DNA of 11,261 nucleotides from JBBRRP01 sp038251425 (GTDB lineage: Bacteria > Myxococcota_A > Polyangia > Polyangiales > Polyangiaceae): positions 1 to 11,261 of the forward strand of contig JBBSBI010000174.1 of the NCBI GenBank assembly GCA_038251425.1, read 5' to 3'. Shown here one piece after another: positions 1 to 6,415 of this stretch; positions within the stretch are counted from its first letter, which is position 1; each line of letters opens with the position of its first letter. The translations under genes were made by a program, and so were the position numbers. The notes under the pieces were generated by a model. That model saw nothing but the letters and a program-made list of their open reading frames with translations, was not told the origin of the DNA and did no database searches.

Positions 1-224
1 GCCAAGCGTTCCTCGACGCGGACCCGGGAATAGGTCACAATTCTGGGCCGCCCCCCAAAGGATTCTCGCACGCTGTGTGAATCCAAAACCTGCCCCACCA
101 CGACCTGCCGGCTCTCAAGCATCAATTGCTCCAAGCTAACGGCTTCCGCAATCCCTGCCACGGCGGGACTCGCCGTGAGGAGCCCCAAACCCACTAAAAG
201 CGCCATGCGCCAGCTTTTCAACAT
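1..224 (-). CDS. Exported protein of unknown function, 5' end only (truncated by window edge)
   Basis: About 74 codons of an open minus-strand frame run off the left edge. The N-terminus MLKSWRMALLVGLGLL is basic then hydrophobic, and ends in a Sec-type cleavage site (TASPAVA, cut after about residue 23), so the product is probably exported. The mature part begins GIAEAVSLEQLMLESRQVVV and continues to a segment reading RIVTYSRVRVEERL. The latter looks like a short beta-rich domain seen in uncharacterised exported proteins; I cannot name a family. The start is uncertain. The ATG at 224 has no Shine-Dalgarno, while an in-frame GTG at 242 is preceded by GAGGG (complement of 247-251) at a good distance and would add six residues before the signal peptide. 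It is divergent from glnD, with about 180 bases between them. Confidence 0.6.
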   Translation of the reverse strand, partial: MLKSWRMALLVGLGLLTASPAVAGIAEAVSLEQLMLESRQVVVGQVLDSHSVRESFGGRPRIVTYSRVRVEERL

Positions 225-309
225 TCTAGGAAGGTAGCACACGCCGCCCTCGTGTGAGCAGCGCAATGCATCCTCAAAATGAGCCAACCTGCCGCTATTT
301 GTCCTTAAA

Positions 310-325
310 TTAGGGGCAACCCTAA
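310..325. repeat. Short perfect hairpin with GCAA loop in the glnD upstream gap
   Basis: TTAGGG and CCCTAA pair perfectly around a GCAA tetraloop, and TTTT follows at 329-332. It lies in the divergent gap between the exported-protein gene and glnD. No upstream plus-strand gene is visible for it to terminate, so it could be an operator, a leader structure in a long glnD 5' UTR, or chance. The rest of the gap shows an isolated TATAAG (367-372) without a convincing -35 partner. Confidence 0.3.
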
Positions 326-407
326 GAGTTTTCGTTCCTTGGGCTATCCGTTATCGAAGCCCGCGCTATAAGTCACAGCCCTTTTTAGGCCCGGTTTCCC
401 CCATCAA

Positions 408-3110
408 ATGACCTCCAGAACCAGTGTGCCACCCACGAGCCCTCCGCAGTTGTTGGAGAGCGTTTCGCCGAGCCTCGCGCCGGAATTGAAGAGTTACATC
501 GTCCGCCACCGAGCGGATGTGGAGGCGATGATTCGTGCGGGTGGGGATGAATGCGGCATCGTGGCAGCTCGTCGCAATTCAAAGGTCCTGGATGGCGTCC
601 TGTGCTCGCTGTTTGCGGCGGTTGAAGGGTTGATGAGAACCCAGAACGGCTGGATGGAGGTGTCGCTGGCCGCCGTTGGGAGTTACGGGCGAGAAACAAT
701 AGCGCTGCATAGCGATCTCGACGTGCGTATTCTGTGTGCGAAGCGTCCCAAGAAGGCACAAGCCATTGGGGAGGCGCTTTTGTATCCCCTCTGGGACGCG
801 GGGCTCAGCATCGGTCACCAAATTGTGGCGTGGCAAGACATGTTGGAGCTGGCCAAGACAGACCTGCCCACGGCCACGACGCTGCTCGATTGGCGCCATA
901 TCTCCGGTGATTCAGCGCTCACCGAGAAGATGCTGAGCCGTGCTTTTGATGGTATTTTTGGGCCGAAATCGATTCAGATCTTCTTAGAGCGTCTCGCCGC
1001 ACGCGCGGCTGAGAGGCACGAACGCTACGGGGACTCGGTGTACCTGCTCGAGCCAGATGTGAAGCATGGAACGGGCGGCCTCCGTGATTTGGACATCATT
1101 CATTGGGTAGCACGCGCACGCTGGCGGGTTCGCGAGCTTTCCGAGTTGGTTGAGCACGGTGTGCTCGTGCCTCGGCAGCTTCAGGCGATCGACGAAGCAT
1201 CGCGCCAACTCTGGCGGATCCGCAATCTCCTGCACTTGCATGCGGGGCGGCGTTCAGATCGCCTCAGCTTTGATCGTCAAGAATTGCTGGCACAGGAGTT
1301 GGGGTATGGCGACGGCGGGCCAGCCGTCGAGCGATTCATGAGCGACTATTATCGGCACGCGCGCACGCTGGAGCGTTCACGCGAGCTGATTTTGGCTCGA
1401 GCCGAGCCGCCGCCACGTTCAAGGCCGCGTGAATCTGCGTTGGGGCAGGGGATGAAGCTTACTAACGATCAGGTGTCGATCGTCGCGCCGGCCGATCTTG
1501 AAAACGATCCGGCGTTAGCCCTTCGCGTTTATCAAGAAGCCGTGAAGCGCGGCACTAAGGTGGACGCGTTCGCGAAGGACCAAATCGCCCGCTTGCTGAA
1601 CAGCCCAGAGTTTGTCGAAGGTCTGCGCGAGAGCGAGGAGGCCGCCAAGATTTTTCGGCGCCTGGTAACGATTGTGCACTTGACGGAACTCCGTGGCGGC
1701 TCGGTGTTGAAGGAGCTGCATGATGTGGGCCTGTTGGTGGCCATGATCCCCGAGTTTGCGCCCGTAGTGGGGCGGGTGCATCACGACATCTATCACGTGT
1801 TCACGGTGGATGTGCATTCGGTGGAGGCGGTCGATAAGCTGCGTGCCTTGTGTCGAGGGGAATGCGCAGTGGATCATCCGCTCGCTTCGCGCCTGGCGGC
1901 GGAGCTGCCAGATCGCAAGGTCTTGTTCTTCGCAACCTTGCTGCATGATGTTGGCAAAGACATCGGTGGCCGCAATCACGCTGAGCGTGGTGCGATTCTG
2001 GCGGAAACGATCTTGGCTCGCTTCCAGTTCTCAGCGGTAGAAATCGCTGAGGTTCAGCTGCTGATCCGCAAACACCTGCGCATGTATCAGGATGCTACGC
2101 GCCGAGACATCGATGACCCGCACACGCTCGAGATGTTCGCGGGCGAAGTGGCTGGTCTGGAGGCCCTCCGGAGCCTCTATCTGCTCACCGTTGCGGATGT
2201 TTCAACGACTAGCCCGCAAGCGATGACCGCCTGGAAGGCGCGCATGCTGGAAGACCTTTATCTTGCTACGAAGCTGTATATTGAGCAGGGCCCCGAGAGC
2301 CTTCGGGGAACGGACCGAGCTCAGGCGATTCGCCGGCACGTGCTGGAGCTTTGCCCAGCTCAAGGTGAGCAGGCGTTCTTGGCGCACTATTTGAACTCGA
2401 TGCCGGACAGGTACCTCTACGGCAACGATCCCGAGGAAATCGTGCGTCAATCGCGCTTCGCGCGCCAGGCGGAGCAGCGCCATTTTTCGGTGCAAGCGAT
2501 CCGAGCCGACGAGCCGTACCTAGAGCTCGGAATCATTGCGGATGATAGGCCTGGTTTGCTGGCGATGATGACGGCCACTCTGGCGGCGAGTCGATTGAAG
2601 GTGGTCGGCGCGCAGATCTATTCCTACAAGGACGGTTACGGGCGCACGCGGGCGCTCGATTTGTTTTGGGTGAGGAGCGGGGTGAGCACCGCGTCGGCCC
2701 GCGCAGCATTGCCGCGCCTGGAGCGCGATTTTGATCGCTTGTTAGCCGGGGAGCTGTCGGCTGCCGCACTGGTGATGGGCCCAGAGGGCCGCACACGGAC
2801 GTCCGAGCGCCCTCAGCCTAAAGTTTCCACCGAAATTAACTTCGATAATCGTGCAGCGAGCGATCACACTGTGATTGAAATTATCACGCAAGATCAGGGA
2901 GGCCTGCTCTTCTGGCTGTCGAATTCGCTCCAAGCCGCGGGGCTGACCATCTCGTTCGCCAAGATCAACACCGAAGGTAACCAAGTTGCTGACGTCTTTT
3001 ACGTGCAAGATGCGGCCGGGGCGAAAGTGACTGACCCCGGCCGGCTTCAAGTGTTAAAGGACCAACTGCAATCGACCATAGCCAATCTCGAAGGGGCCAA
3101 AGTGCCATGA
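408..3110 (+). CDS. glnD: [Protein-PII] uridylyltransferase / uridylyl-removing enzyme
   Basis: GlnD senses glutamine. At low glutamine it transfers UMP from UTP to PII proteins (GlnB/GlnK), and at high glutamine its HD domain removes UMP, which sets glutamine synthetase and nitrogen gene activity. The 900 residues match the usual family length and show the full domain order. The nucleotidyltransferase motif GSYGRETIALHSDLD (91-105) carries metal ligands D103 and D105. It is followed by the GlnD/GlnE-type segment LLEPDVKHGTGGLRDL (213-228). The HD hydrolase has LLHDVGK (511-517, H512/D513) and a later VADVSTTSP (595-603). Two ACT domains lie at about 706-755 (DDRPGLLAMM) and 821-866 (DQGGLLFWL). 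The ATG at 408 has no clear Shine-Dalgarno, but no better start exists near it. The stop overlaps the next gene's ATG. No glnB or glnA is in the window. Confidence 0.95.
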   Translation: MTSRTSVPPTSPPQLLESVSPSLAPELKSYIVRHRADVEAMIRAGGDECGIVAARRNSKVLDGVLCSLFAAVEGLMRTQNGWMEVSLAAVGSYGRETIALHSDLDVRILCAKRPKKAQAIGEALLYPLWDAGLSIGHQIVAWQDMLELAKTDLPTATTLLDWRHISGDSALTEKMLSRAFDGIFGPKSIQIFLERLAARAAERHERYGDSVYLLEPDVKHGTGGLRDLDIIHWVARARWRVRELSELVEHGVLVPRQLQAIDEASRQLWRIRNLLHLHAGRRSDRLSFDRQELLAQELGYGDGGPAVERFMSDYYRHARTLERSRELILARAEPPPRSRPRESALGQGMKLTNDQVSIVAPADLENDPALALRVYQEAVKRGTKVDAFAKDQIARLLNSPEFVEGLRESEEAAKIFRRLVTIVHLTELRGGSVLKELHDVGLLVAMIPEFAPVVGRVHHDIYHVFTVDVHSVEAVDKLRALCRGECAVDHPLASRLAAELPDRKVLFFATLLHDVGKDIGGRNHAERGAILAETILARFQFSAVEIAEVQLLIRKHLRMYQDATRRDIDDPHTLEMFAGEVAGLEALRSLYLLTVADVSTTSPQAMTAWKARMLEDLYLATKLYIEQGPESLRGTDRAQAIRRHVLELCPAQGEQAFLAHYLNSMPDRYLYGNDPEEIVRQSRFARQAEQRHFSVQAIRADEPYLELGIIADDRPGLLAMMTATLAASRLKVVGAQIYSYKDGYGRTRALDLFWVRSGVSTASARAALPRLERDFDRLLAGELSAAALVMGPEGRTRTSERPQPKVSTEINFDNRAASDHTVIEIITQDQGGLLFWLSNSLQAAGLTISFAKINTEGNQVADVFYVQDAAGAKVTDPGRLQVLKDQLQSTIANLEGAKVP

Positions 3111-4147
3111 AGAAATCGCATCTTGAAAAGCTCGTCTACACCAGTCTCGCTCTCGGCATCGCTTCAGGCTGTGGCCCCGCCAAGCCTGCGGCAGCCCCCA
3201 AAACGATCGCTCCCATCAACGCAGAACGGCCTGCGAGCGATGAGAACGCTTCGCCGGCCCAGCGCGTCGAGACGGCGATCAAGCTCATTCAAACCAAGAC
3301 CTACGCCGAGGCTAAGAAGCTGCTCGAAAAAGCATTGGCCGACGATGAGAGAAATTCGAAGGCCCACTTCTATCTCGCCGTTGCCGACGAAGGCCTCGAG
3401 GATAAGGACGGCGCCGCCGTCCACTACCGGAAGGCGTTAGAGCTCGACCCCAAGCTCACCGAAGCAGCGGAAAACCTTTCGGCGTTGCTCTTGGATAACA
3501 AGGACTACGAAGGCGCTCTGCTAGCCGTAAATATCGGCCTAAAAACTGACCCCAAGAACTTCAACCTGATGAGGAACCGCGCGATCGCGGAGCAGGGGGC
3601 GGGCAAGCTTGATGATGCCGCCAAGTCTTATTCAGAGCTCTTGGCGCTGAAGGGGGAGGATGAGGGTTTTCGGTATGCGTACGCTGAAGTCCTCACGGGT
3701 CTGGGACAAAAAGATAAGGCTCTCCTAGAGTGGGATAAGCTCTTGCAAAGCAAGAATGCCGACATGCTGGCAGCAATGTCGAAGCCCTTGGCCAAGTTGG
3801 AGGCTTACGACAAGTGCGTGGGAGCACTCGATAAGGCAATTGAGCTGAAGAAGGATCCTGAGTTTTATGTTCGCCGTGGTCTGTGCCGTCAGAAGGTAAC
3901 GCCCTTCGACGCTAAGGCAGAGCTGGCTGATTACAATGGCGCGCTCGCGATCAAGGCCGATTACACTCCGGCGCACTATTATCTGGGGATGGCGCACTTC
4001 AAGAACAAGCAGTTCAAAGAGGCGCAAACGGAACTTGAAAAGGTTGTCGCGAGCGGCGATCCCAAGTTTGTTGATCGCGCGAAAAAGCAATTAGAAGCGG
4101 TGGCTGCGGCGCCCGCCGCGAAGAAGGGCGCCAAGAAGAGCAAGTGA
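3107..4147 (+). CDS. TPR-repeat lipoprotein
   Basis: This is a 346-residue protein with a short lipoprotein signal: MKKSHLEKL, a hydrophobic stretch, then ASGC with the likely lipidated cysteine at 22. The -3 position is Ala, which is weaker than the usual Leu. A Pro/Ala-rich linker (23-48) leads into tetratricopeptide-like helical repeats from about 51 to 330. The clearest are KAHFYLAVADEGLEDKDGAA (85-104, ending near LELDP at 111-115), a repeat ending near GLKTDPK (144-150), and AHYYLGMAHFKNKQFKEAQT (289-308). The tail is lysine-rich (AKKGAKKSK). TPR arrays mediate protein-protein contacts, so a role as an envelope scaffold is inferred; no enzyme motif is seen. Its ATG overlaps the glnD stop (ATGA), with AAGGGG at 3091-3096 as a possible Shine-Dalgarno, which indicates translational coupling to glnD. 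Confidence 0.85.
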   Translation: MKKSHLEKLVYTSLALGIASGCGPAKPAAAPKTIAPINAERPASDENASPAQRVETAIKLIQTKTYAEAKKLLEKALADDERNSKAHFYLAVADEGLEDKDGAAVHYRKALELDPKLTEAAENLSALLLDNKDYEGALLAVNIGLKTDPKNFNLMRNRAIAEQGAGKLDDAAKSYSELLALKGEDEGFRYAYAEVLTGLGQKDKALLEWDKLLQSKNADMLAAMSKPLAKLEAYDKCVGALDKAIELKKDPEFYVRRGLCRQKVTPFDAKAELADYNGALAIKADYTPAHYYLGMAHFKNKQFKEAQTELEKVVASGDPKFVDRAKKQLEAVAAAPAAKKGAKKSK

Positions 4148-4180
4148 GTTAAGGGCTCGGAGCTTAGAAGTGAGTAAACC

Positions 4181-4216
4181 GATCGGATCTTAGAGCAACA
4201 GCTCAAGGATCCGATC
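4181..4216. terminator. Inverted repeat between convergent genes, possible bidirectional terminator
   Basis: GATCGGATC (4181-4189) and GATCCGATC (4208-4216) are perfect 9-base complements. The inner bases GAGC and GCTC add four more pairs around an AACA loop, with two mismatches between the two stem parts. It lies 33 bases after the TPR gene stop and covers the parB stop codon and last codons. Neither side has a good T-tract, so a Rho-independent role is plausible but not certain. Confidence 0.45.
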
Positions 4217-5083
4217 CAGCTCATCCCAAGAGCTATATTTCACGATGATTTCGCCTTTTTCGCCGCGATCTTTGAGCTCAACTTTCGTCCCAAGTTTTCG
4301 CTGCAAGCGCGTCTCGAGGTCGCGGACGGAGACGCTCTTGCCGTCTTTTCCACTCTTTCCGCCATTGGGCTCTTTCTTCTCCTGCTTGGTTTGCCGTACC
4401 AAGGCTTCGGTCTGGCGCACGCTGAGGTGCCCGCGCAGCACCTTTTCTGCTAGCTGCTGCAACTGCCGATCATCGGGTGCCCCGAGCAGTGCGCGCCCGT
4501 GACCCTCACTCAGCTCGCCCGTCATCACCTTCATCCGAAGCTCGGCCGGGAGACGCAAAAGGCGAAGCGCGTTGGCAATCGTGGAGCGATCTTTTCCCAC
4601 GCGCTGTGCCAGTGTTTCTTGGGTGTATTGGTGTTCTTTGAGTAGGCGATCGAGCGCTTCAGCAAATTCGATCGGGTTGAGATCTTCGCGTTGAACGTTC
4701 TCGATCAGCGCTAACTCGTAAGCGGCTTTGGTTGAGACGTCGTGCACGACAACGAGCACTTCGCGTAGGCCAGCCTTCTGTGCCGCACGCCAGCGCCGTT
4801 CACCCGCGATGAGTTCAAAGGCATCAGCCGTGGTTCGCCTGACCACCAGGGGCTCGAGCAAGCCGTGCTCCGCAATAGAGCTGGCGAGCTCAGCTAGCCG
4901 TTCTTGGTCGAAGTATTGCCGAGGCTGTCCGGGTTGCGGTCGGATCTTATCGAGGGCGCACAGGAAGACGTTGTTGTCGCCGTAGCTCTTGCCGGGCTCA
5001 CTCGCAGCGGGGGGCTCACGGACAGGTAAAAGTGCATCCAGTCCGCGACCGAGGCCGCGTAGCGGCTTCTTAGCAAGAGTCAT
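4190..5083 (-). CDS. parB: Chromosome-partitioning protein ParB (Spo0J family), CTP-dependent DNA clamp
   Basis: ParB binds parS sites, loads as a CTP-dependent sliding clamp and stimulates ParA to segregate origins. The 297 residues show every family element. The N-terminal ParA-contact motif is LGRGLDALLP (11-20). The CTP-binding boxes are PGQPRQYFD (51-59), GERRWRA (94-100) and ENVQREDLNPIEF (128-140). A helix-turn-helix lies around 155-178 (ETLAQRVGKDRSTIANALRLL). A Lys/Gly-rich linker (233-250) precedes the C-terminal dimerisation domain (252-297). The start is supported by GAGG seven bases before the ATG, and the ATG overlaps the parA stop (ATGA), so the pair is translationally coupled. 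No parS palindrome (TGTTTCACGTGAAACA-like) was seen in the window. Confidence 0.95.
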   Translation of the reverse strand: MTLAKKPLRGLGRGLDALLPVREPPAASEPGKSYGDNNVFLCALDKIRPQPGQPRQYFDQERLAELASSIAEHGLLEPLVVRRTTADAFELIAGERRWRAAQKAGLREVLVVVHDVSTKAAYELALIENVQREDLNPIEFAEALDRLLKEHQYTQETLAQRVGKDRSTIANALRLLRLPAELRMKVMTGELSEGHGRALLGAPDDRQLQQLAEKVLRGHLSVRQTEALVRQTKQEKKEPNGGKSGKDGKSVSVRDLETRLQRKLGTKVELKDRGEKGEIIVKYSSWDELDRILELLL

Positions 5084-5847
5084 AGTTGCGCCTCGATCAG
5101 CTCCCGCGCCAGGCTGAGGTAGCCCTGGGCACCCCGACTCTGCACGTCGTACAGGAGTGCGGGCAGCCCGTGCGAAGGGGCTTCACTCAAGCGCACGTTG
5201 CGCGGAATAATGGCATCAAAGACCTTGAAATGGCGGCGGACTTCTTCGGCAACTTGATGGGCTAAACGGTTGCGGGGGTCCCACATGGTCAACACGATGC
5301 CCTCTACCAAAAGCTCAGGATTGAGTGATCTCTTAACGCGATCGATGGTCGCCATTAAGTACGTGATGCCTTCAAGCGCGTAGTACTCGGGTTGGAGTGG
5401 CACAATCACACGATCCGCCGCCACCAACACATTCAGCGTGAGCACGCCTAATGAGGGAGGGGAGTCGAGCAAGATAAAATCATACTCTTCAGTATCCGGG
5501 CTTCTCAACAGCTTGCGCAGGTGCGTGCCGCGGTCCTCTTCGAAGAGTTCGTACTCCACCGCCGTTAGGTCCTGGGTTGCCGGAGCGATGTCGAGCGTCG
5601 GGATGCCCGTAGGGACGATCACGTCGCGCAGACTCGCGGAGCCGATCAGTGCGTCGTAGATACTGCGTTCCACCGTGCCAGGCCGAATGCCGACGCCGCT
5701 TGAGGCATTGGATTGCGGGTCCATATCGACCAGCAGCGTTCGACGTTCTGCAGCCGCTAGGCTCGCGGCCAGATTGACCGCCGTTGTCGTCTTGCCGACG
5801 CCACCCTTCTGGTTCGCAATAGCGATAATCTGTCGTTTGGTGGCCAT
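5080..5847 (-). CDS. parA: Chromosome-partitioning ATPase ParA (Soj family)
   Basis: ParA is a deviant-Walker ATPase that forms ATP-dependent dimers on nucleoid DNA. ParB-stimulated hydrolysis creates the gradient that moves parS-ParB complexes. The 255 residues equal the typical Soj length. Motifs: KGGVGKTT (14-21) with signature K14 and catalytic K19, VDMDPQ (40-45), the Walker B region FILLDSPPSLG (124-134, D128), and RNVRLSEAPSHG (216-227) near the C-terminus. I start at the ATG at 5847 (MATKRQIIAIANQKGG) because this matches the family. The frame stays open upstream to another ATG at 6021, but that 58-residue stretch is polar, low in conservation cues and runs nearly into the divergent small gene. 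The Shine-Dalgarno is weak (GGA). It is followed directly by parB. Confidence 0.95.
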   Translation of the reverse strand: MATKRQIIAIANQKGGVGKTTTAVNLAASLAAAERRTLLVDMDPQSNASSGVGIRPGTVERSIYDALIGSASLRDVIVPTGIPTLDIAPATQDLTAVEYELFEEDRGTHLRKLLRSPDTEEYDFILLDSPPSLGVLTLNVLVAADRVIVPLQPEYYALEGITYLMATIDRVKRSLNPELLVEGIVLTMWDPRNRLAHQVAEEVRRHFKVFDAIIPRNVRLSEAPSHGLPALLYDVQSRGAQGYLSLARELIEAQL

Positions 5848-5922
5848 TAGAAGTCCGAGAGTCTTATCGAAATGAGGGGAAGGTTGGTGGTTTTCTTGGC
5901 TGCTCTCAGCAGGTGTCGTACT

Positions 5923-5946
5923 GTGTGAGTCGATGTAGGTGTGAGT
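5923..5946. repeat. Tandem GTGTGAGT direct repeats upstream of parA
   Basis: GTGTGAGT occurs at 5923-5930 and again at 5939-5946, a 16-base period, inside the roughly 190-base divergent gap between parA and the acidic small-protein gene. The spacing is about one and a half helical turns. It could be a binding site for a regulator of either gene, or chance. I found no convincing sigma-70 promoter for either direction in this gap. Confidence 0.3.
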
Positions 5947-6040
5947 GGTTGTTCTCGAGGTTTCGGCCCCAACGGCGCTTGTGCCGGCAGGTTCGAAACG
6001 GGGCCTCCGGGCGACCTGCACACCGAGGAGCGAATGAAAA

Positions 6041-6232
6041 ATGGCATCTCAGGGCTACGGTAACTTTGCTGATTTCGAACGAGAACAATTGCGGCCACCC
6101 ACGCGCGCCGGCTGGTCTCTCGAAGAGTTAGACCCGGCAGATCGCGACCACGATTTCGATATGGATCCCTTTGAGGCGTCACTTTGGGAAGCCGAGCACG
6201 AAGACAAAGACGATTACTCGGATGACGAGTAG
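6041..6232 (+). CDS. Highly acidic 63-residue small protein, function unknown
   Basis: The 63 residues begin MASQGYGNFADFEREQ and end in the very acidic tail EHEDKDDYSDDE. They contain 21 Asp/Glu against five Lys/Arg, so the predicted charge is strongly negative; there is no signal peptide, membrane segment or cysteine. Aromatic and hydrophobic residues are spaced through the middle (W25, F39, F44, W49), which could form one or two amphipathic helices. I do not recognise a family. That it is a real gene is supported by GAGGAG at 6025-6030, ten bases before the ATG, and by a strong terminator 44 bases after the stop. It is divergent from parA and upstream of tig. Acidic small proteins can act as DNA mimics, chaperone clients or adaptors, but nothing here decides among these. 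Confidence 0.6.
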   Translation: MASQGYGNFADFEREQLRPPTRAGWSLEELDPADRDHDFDMDPFEASLWEAEHEDKDDYSDDE

Positions 6233-6275
6233 GCGTCGAGCCTCTCGTTCATGAATTTGGTCCTCTCCCGGACCC

Positions 6276-6317
6276 GACCCCTGCGGGGCTGCCTCCTCGC
6301 AGGGGTCAAACTATTTT
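6276..6317 (+). terminator. Intrinsic terminator after the acidic small-protein gene
   Basis: GACCCCTGCG (6276-6285) and CGCAGGGGTC (6298-6307) form a perfect, GC-rich 10-base stem around a 12-base loop. AAACTATTTT follows, so the T-tract is short and slightly delayed. It probably ends the small-protein transcript and separates it from tig. The remaining gap to tig (6318-6415) shows no clear promoter to me. Confidence 0.65.
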
Positions 6318-6415
6318 GTACGCGAATGAAACGTCTCTCACACAATGTGGCAGATAGCGGCTCGCAGTACTCTTGACCCAGCTCTTCGCACGTGGCACTG
6401 GAGCCCCTCGCTAAA

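Noticed and set aside
367..372. TATAAG as the glnD -10 element
   Set aside because: No acceptable -35 hexamer at 16-18 bases upstream, so not called as a promoter.
385..759. 124-residue minus-strand frame over the start of glnD
   Set aside because: Antisense shadow of a strongly supported gene; Pro/Ser/Arg-rich composition typical of non-coding frames.
1794..1799. CACGTG inside glnD as parS
   Set aside because: Flanks do not form the TGTTTCACGTGAAACA-like palindrome.
1515..1979. 154-residue minus-strand frame inside glnD
   Set aside because: Antisense to the GlnD HD domain, with no recognisable motif of its own.
4237..4244. ATTTCACG half-site in the 3' end of parB as parS
   Set aside because: Only the left half matches; the right half is not complementary.
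5848..6021. 58-residue N-terminal extension of ParA from an upstream ATG
   Set aside because: The Soj family starts at MATKRQIIAI; the extension is polar, Ser/Thr/Pro-rich and would fill the divergent control gap.
6034..6063. Nine-codon ORF overlapping the start of the acidic gene
   Set aside because: The Shine-Dalgarno is only three bases from this ATG; it is better placed for the start at 6041.
5847..6182. 111-residue minus-strand frame opposite the acidic small gene
   Set aside because: Shadow frame. The plus-strand gene has a Shine-Dalgarno, a terminator and a coherent acidic composition; this one has none.
6384..6399. CACGTG core just upstream of tig as a parS site
   Set aside because: Flanking bases match the parS consensus poorly; only the six-base core fits.
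6392..6415. GTG start adding eight residues to trigger factor
   Set aside because: The family normally begins at the MQV segment, and the extra residues show no support.
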